Assembly: GCA_051881655.1 (NCBI GenBank)
Contig: JBJEQH010000183.1
Span: 1 to 8,510 of the forward strand
Source of the DNA: Heritagella sp051881655
GTDB taxonomy: Bacteria; Bacillota; Clostridia; Oscillospirales; Acutalibacteraceae
Reading direction: 5' to 3'
Length of the DNA stretch: 8,510 bases
Made by a program: the position numbers and the translations under genes. Numbering within the stretch: position 1 is the stretch's first letter; each line of letters opens with the position of its first letter. Below the pieces are notes generated by a model. That model saw only the letters and a list, made by a program, of their open reading frames with translations. It ran no database searches and was not told where the DNA came from. Positions 6,455 to 8,510 of the stretch are shown piece after piece.

Positions 6455-6483
6455 ATTTTAGCAAATATTGTCCGGCCTGTCAC
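6455..6483 (-). promoter_or_regulatory. Promoter of the MATE leader and gene
   Basis: On the minus strand GTGACA (6483–6478) and TAAAAT (6460–6455) are 17 bases apart. The start would fall near 6447, a few bases before the GGAGGGTG block of the riboswitch. The -35 begins immediately after the 17-base block shared with the bicupin promoter. Confidence 0.75.
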
Positions 6484-6500
6484 GAAAGAAAAATCATCCC
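6484..6500 (-). repeat. Identical 17-base block upstream of the MATE promoter
   Basis: On the minus strand this reads GGGATGATTTTTCTTTC and directly abuts the -35 box. An identical block sits at the same place upstream of the bicupin promoter (7736–7752), whereas the promoter spacers between the copies have diverged. It may be an operator, an UP-like element, or a relic of duplication. Confidence 0.7.
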
Positions 6501-6537
6501 AGGGCCAATGGAATCCTCTTTCCGGGTGCGGCTGTTC

Positions 6538-7587
6538 TTATGGTTCCTGCCGGTCTCCCGCTTCGGGACAACCCGGTTCACCCCAGGTATATACACTGCA
6601 GTTCCGGAGGATTTGCCGCAGTTCTTTCCGGTTCTGCAGCAGCCCGGGATCTGAAAAGGAACGCATCCGGATTTCTTCCAGGGCGGTGTACAGATAGCCC
6701 GTGCAGTTCATATCAAACAGTACGGCTTCATCCGTCAGCACGGTCAGTTCCGCTTCCAGCCACGGCGGAATATTCAGATAGTCCCATTGCTTTGCCACAA
6801 ATTCCTCCACGCCCCGGATGCGGACGCGGATCTGGCCGCTGTATACCATGAAAATCAGTTCTTTGTCATTCCAGTGCGGGCAGGAAACGGTAAACTCTCT
6901 GGGAAGATGGAACTGCCAGACTTCACGCTGCCCCCACCACTGACTCCGGGAGATTTTCTGCAGCATGTGCACAGAACCCAGCGTAAATTGGGCGGCACCG
7001 CCGTTCAGACGGATAATCTCGGGGATTTCCGGTGCCTGTTCAAAATGGGTGGGATAATCGTGCGGAATATAGTCGCTGCGGGACTGATAGACTGCCTCGA
7101 ATTCCGGATCCTCATGAGCATCCGGGTGAAATTCAAGAATGCGCCAGTTCGCGTTGCTGCCCGGATTCATACGCATCCCGGAGAACATCTCCCGCCACCG
7201 GAGGGGATTTCCGTACCATTCAAAGCTGTGAGGGGTGGAAGGGGGAAGAAAGATGATGTCGCCGGGATAGGCAAAAGTCTGGTGGCCCCGTACCTTGACC
7301 AGGCATTTGGCGTTTTCACCGCCCACCATAAACATCTCAAAGCCATTTCTGTGTTCATGATAGCCATAAGCCCGCGGGGAATGCCCGTTGTCCGGGGTGA
7401 AATAGAAAGTATCGCTCAGCTCGCAGGCGTCATCGGCTCCTTCGGGATCGCGCATGACGCTCACATAATCCGGATCGTCTTTTTCCGGATGCTCGCGCAG
7501 GCGGTAGAGATAGTTTTCGTCATTGAGCAGGACGCTGCGGTTGGAAAAGTAGAGGTGTGCCGGACTGAATTTTGAATCGAATTTCAT
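6538..7587 (-). CDS. Bicupin-domain protein of unknown function under a guanidine-IV-like leader
   Basis: A 349-residue soluble protein with two cupin-type beta-barrel domains. The first (about residues 60–130) has an intact metal-site pattern: H77-x-H79 and E84 in GYHEHRNGFEMF, then H120 in YPGDIIFLPPSTPHSFEW. The second (about 225–300), with KELIFMVYSGQIRVRIRG and WDYLNIPPWLEAELTV, keeps the fold pattern but has glutamate where the last metal histidine normally sits, so it is probably structural. No DNA-binding domain, signal peptide or membrane segment is seen. It could be a metal-dependent dioxygenase-, isomerase- or hydrolase-like enzyme, or a sensor; I do not recognise a specific function. 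AAAGGAG (7600–7594) supports the ATG at 7587. It has its own promoter and riboswitch-like leader, and no clear terminator follows, so read-through into the MATE leader is possible. The shared regulation suggests a role in guanidine handling. Confidence 0.85.
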   Translation of the reverse strand: MKFDSKFSPAHLYFSNRSVLLNDENYLYRLREHPEKDDPDYVSVMRDPEGADDACELSDTFYFTPDNGHSPRAYGYHEHRNGFEMFMVGGENAKCLVKVRGHQTFAYPGDIIFLPPSTPHSFEWYGNPLRWREMFSGMRMNPGSNANWRILEFHPDAHEDPEFEAVYQSRSDYIPHDYPTHFEQAPEIPEIIRLNGGAAQFTLGSVHMLQKISRSQWWGQREVWQFHLPREFTVSCPHWNDKELIFMVYSGQIRVRIRGVEEFVAKQWDYLNIPPWLEAELTVLTDEAVLFDMNCTGYLYTALEEIRMRSFSDPGLLQNRKELRQILRNCSVYTWGEPGCPEAGDRQEP

Positions 7588-7617
7588 GGTTTTCTCCTTT
7601 CGTTTGTGAAACAGAAT

Positions 7618-7665
7618 AAAAAAACCGGATAAGACAACAGCATTGCAGCTGCCATCTTATCCGGT
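7618..7665 (-). terminator. Conditional terminator inside the bicupin leader RNA
   Basis: ACCGGATAAGA (7665–7655) pairs perfectly with TCTTATCCGGT (7634–7624), enclosing P2, and is followed by a run of seven T's to 7618. This stem is all Watson-Crick and therefore stronger than its counterpart in the MATE leader. Confidence 0.85.
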
Positions 7666-7696
7666 TCTGCACTTCAAAAGAGCGCTCACCCTCCGA
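7618..7696 (-). promoter_or_regulatory. Guanidine-IV (mepA)-like riboswitch, copy 2, upstream of the bicupin gene
   Basis: The minus strand shows the same order as copy 1. GGAGGGTG (7694–7687) comes first, then P1 GCGCT (7685–7681) with AGTGC (7673–7669), then CAGAACCGGATAAGATG. P2 follows as GGCAGC/GCTGTT around loop TGCAAT (7653–7636), within a terminator. Between copies, P1 changes a G·T pair to A–T and P2 changes A–T to G–C, while GGAGGGTG, AGTGCAGAACCGGATAAGATGG-type blocks and the TGCAAT loop stay fixed. This is the signature of a conserved RNA fold. The class is assigned from motif memory and MATE association. Confidence 0.8.
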
Positions 7697-7706
7697 TGAT
7701 GGTTTC

Positions 7707-7735
7707 ATTTTAGCCAATCCACCGGGGCCTGTCAA
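7707..7735 (-). promoter_or_regulatory. Promoter of the bicupin leader and gene
   Basis: On the minus strand a perfect TTGACA (7735–7730) and TAAAAT (7712–7707) are separated by 17 bases. The start near 7700 puts the riboswitch at the very 5' end of the transcript. The -35 differs by one base from the MATE copy (TTGACA against GTGACA), suggesting this is the stronger of the two. Confidence 0.85.
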
Positions 7736-7752
7736 GAAAGAAAAATCATCCC
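7736..7752 (-). repeat. Identical 17-base block upstream of the bicupin promoter
   Basis: On the minus strand GGGATGATTTTTCTTTC abuts the -35 box and is identical to 6484–6500. The rest of the gap up to the AraC stop (7753–7842) is AT-rich and holds a short AATTTTG/CAAAATT hairpin at 7753–7771, without a T tract on the minus strand. Confidence 0.7.
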
Positions 7753-7842
7753 AATTTTGAAAGGCAAAATTTCTTATTTTTCCCTAAGCCACCCGAAAAA
7801 CATCAAAATACAGGTATGTATGCGCCGAACTCGTTGGTACTT

Positions 7843-8510
7843 TTAGAATCTGCCCACATACTTATTCATATGGGCCAAGTCATAGAAGCCGCAAAGCTGT
7901 GCAATTTCCGTCTTGCTATACTTATCCTGTTCCATAAGTTCTTTCGCCGCCTGGATCCGGCAATTCATCACATACTGCATCGGAGTAAGATTTACTAATT
8001 TCTTGAACCTTCGATTCAGTGTGGATATTGACATATTCGAAAATTTCGCAATATCTTCAAGAGAAATGGAATATGGAAAATTACGATGAATATATTCCAT
8101 GATTCCAATTACTTCGGAATCATCCGTAATTTTTCTCTCCTCCATAATCAGGTTTCCAAGTTGTGATATAAAGTCAAGGACCAGTATGTTCTCATACATA
8201 TACCGGCCGCTGTTTTCAACCTCCGTCAATTTCGTCATCTTATTCATGAATCTGCCGAACTTATCGCGCTCTATGTGAAGATGATAGCTGCTGCCCGACG
8301 CCTGCCGTATCAAAGGCTCCATTTCAAAAAGGTACTCGTATCCCGGAATTTGCCGCAATTCTTCATGGTATCTGTTTTTAAAACTGTTTTTCAGGAGGAT
8401 ATGATAAATATCAAAACGGTTGTCCGTATAGTACCCATGCGGGACATTCGGCGGGATTACAAAAACATCCCCCACTTTGGCAGGCAAATACGAATCGGAT
8501 ATATAGTGTC
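7843..8510 (-). CDS. AraC-family transcriptional regulator, partial (5' end outside the window)
   Basis: The frame is open to the window edge, so the N terminus is missing. At least 222 residues are present. The visible start, HYISDSYLPAKVGDVFVIPPNVPHGY, is the end of an AraC-type cupin ligand-binding domain. A helical linker follows, then the DNA-binding domain at the C terminus with ISLEDIAKFSNMSISTLNRRFKKLVNLTPMQYVMNCRIQAAKELM (first helix-turn-helix) and YSKTEIAQLCGFYDLAHMNKY (second). The protein stops at YVGRF, about 15 residues before the usual (F/Y)KK...G.SP..YR ending, so the end looks shortened, perhaps by a frameshift. The gene is visibly more AT-rich than its neighbours, suggesting a different origin. 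It is codirectional with, and just upstream of, the bicupin and MATE genes and may control them; its ligand is unknown. Confidence 0.88.
   Translation of the reverse strand, partial: HYISDSYLPAKVGDVFVIPPNVPHGYYTDNRFDIYHILLKNSFKNRYHEELRQIPGYEYLFEMEPLIRQASGSSYHLHIERDKFGRFMNKMTKLTEVENSGRYMYENILVLDFISQLGNLIMEERKITDDSEVIGIMEYIHRNFPYSISLEDIAKFSNMSISTLNRRFKKLVNLTPMQYVMNCRIQAAKELMEQDKYSKTEIAQLCGFYDLAHMNKYVGRF

Noticed and set aside
6340..6483. N-terminal extension of the MATE protein by 48 codons
   Set aside because: These codons run through the riboswitch and terminator, have no ribosome binding site, and would start at or before the predicted transcript start. The AGGAGG before 6339 decides the start.
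4897..6654. A 585-codon open frame on the plus strand opposite the MATE gene
   Set aside because: It is antisense to a clear 12-helix transporter, its translation is rich in Gln, His, Asp and Gly with no domain, and it has no ribosome binding site.
6787..7575. A 262-codon open frame on the plus strand opposite the bicupin gene
   Set aside because: The minus strand has a clear cupin domain, a ribosome binding site and a promoter; the plus-strand translation matches no family I know.
6363..7752. The two similar leader regions as a CRISPR, transposon end or insertion-sequence repeat
   Set aside because: There are only two copies, in the same orientation, each exactly covering promoter plus leader of a gene, with structure-preserving differences and no transposase between them.
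7753..7771. AATTTTG/CAAAATT hairpin as a terminator for the AraC gene
   Set aside because: Only seven mostly A–T pairs, and on the minus strand it is followed by GGGATG, not a T tract.

Overview
The window looks like a chromosomal segment of a GC-rich member of the Clostridia, most likely Oscillospiraceae/Ruminococcaceae-like. The reasons are the consensus -35/-10 promoters with 17-base spacers, strong AGGAGG-type ribosome binding sites, the trmK–nif3 pair followed by rqcH, a SigH-like sigma factor, a DUF1858 redox protein, and mepA-type (guanidine-IV) leader RNAs. The placement is inferred from gene content, not from a database match.

Plus-strand block (1–4921). A strong promoter (106–134) drives a SigH-like sigma factor (170–748). 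Nine bases after its stop lies a tRNA-shaped but degenerate element (758–829). A small protein with two zinc ribbons (864–1139) follows, closed by a textbook terminator. A second consensus promoter (1200–1228), whose spacer is exactly two copies of a 9-base repeat overlapping by one base, drives a 67-residue DUF1858 CxxC protein (1309–1512), again closed by a terminator. Next comes a translation-related group: tRNA m1A22 methyltransferase trmK (1595–2299), a Nif3-family dinuclear-metal protein overlapping it by 13 bases (2287–3054), and the ribosome quality control factor rqcH (3100–4848). Two hairpins then separate this block from the minus-strand genes.

Minus-strand block (8510–4984). Reading in the direction of transcription: an AT-rich AraC-family regulator that runs off the window edge and looks shortened at its C terminus (7843–8510); a bicupin protein (6538–7587); and a MATE efflux transporter (4984–6339). 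The bicupin and the MATE gene each have their own copy of one regulatory cassette. The cassette is a 17-base identical block, then a (T/G)TGACA–17–TAAAAT promoter, then a leader RNA with two short hairpins, the second inside an intrinsic terminator. Paired positions change in compensating ways between the copies. The leader resembles the guanidine-IV (mepA) riboswitch, a class known to precede MATE genes.

The most interesting point is that a bicupin protein of unknown function appears to share a guanidine-type switch with a MATE exporter, beside an AraC regulator. This makes the bicupin a candidate new member of a guanidine-response or guanidine-metabolism unit. The tRNA-like element between the sigma factor and the zinc-ribbon gene is the second point of interest. 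No insertion sequence, CRISPR array or rRNA is visible, and no gap between genes exceeds 300 bases.
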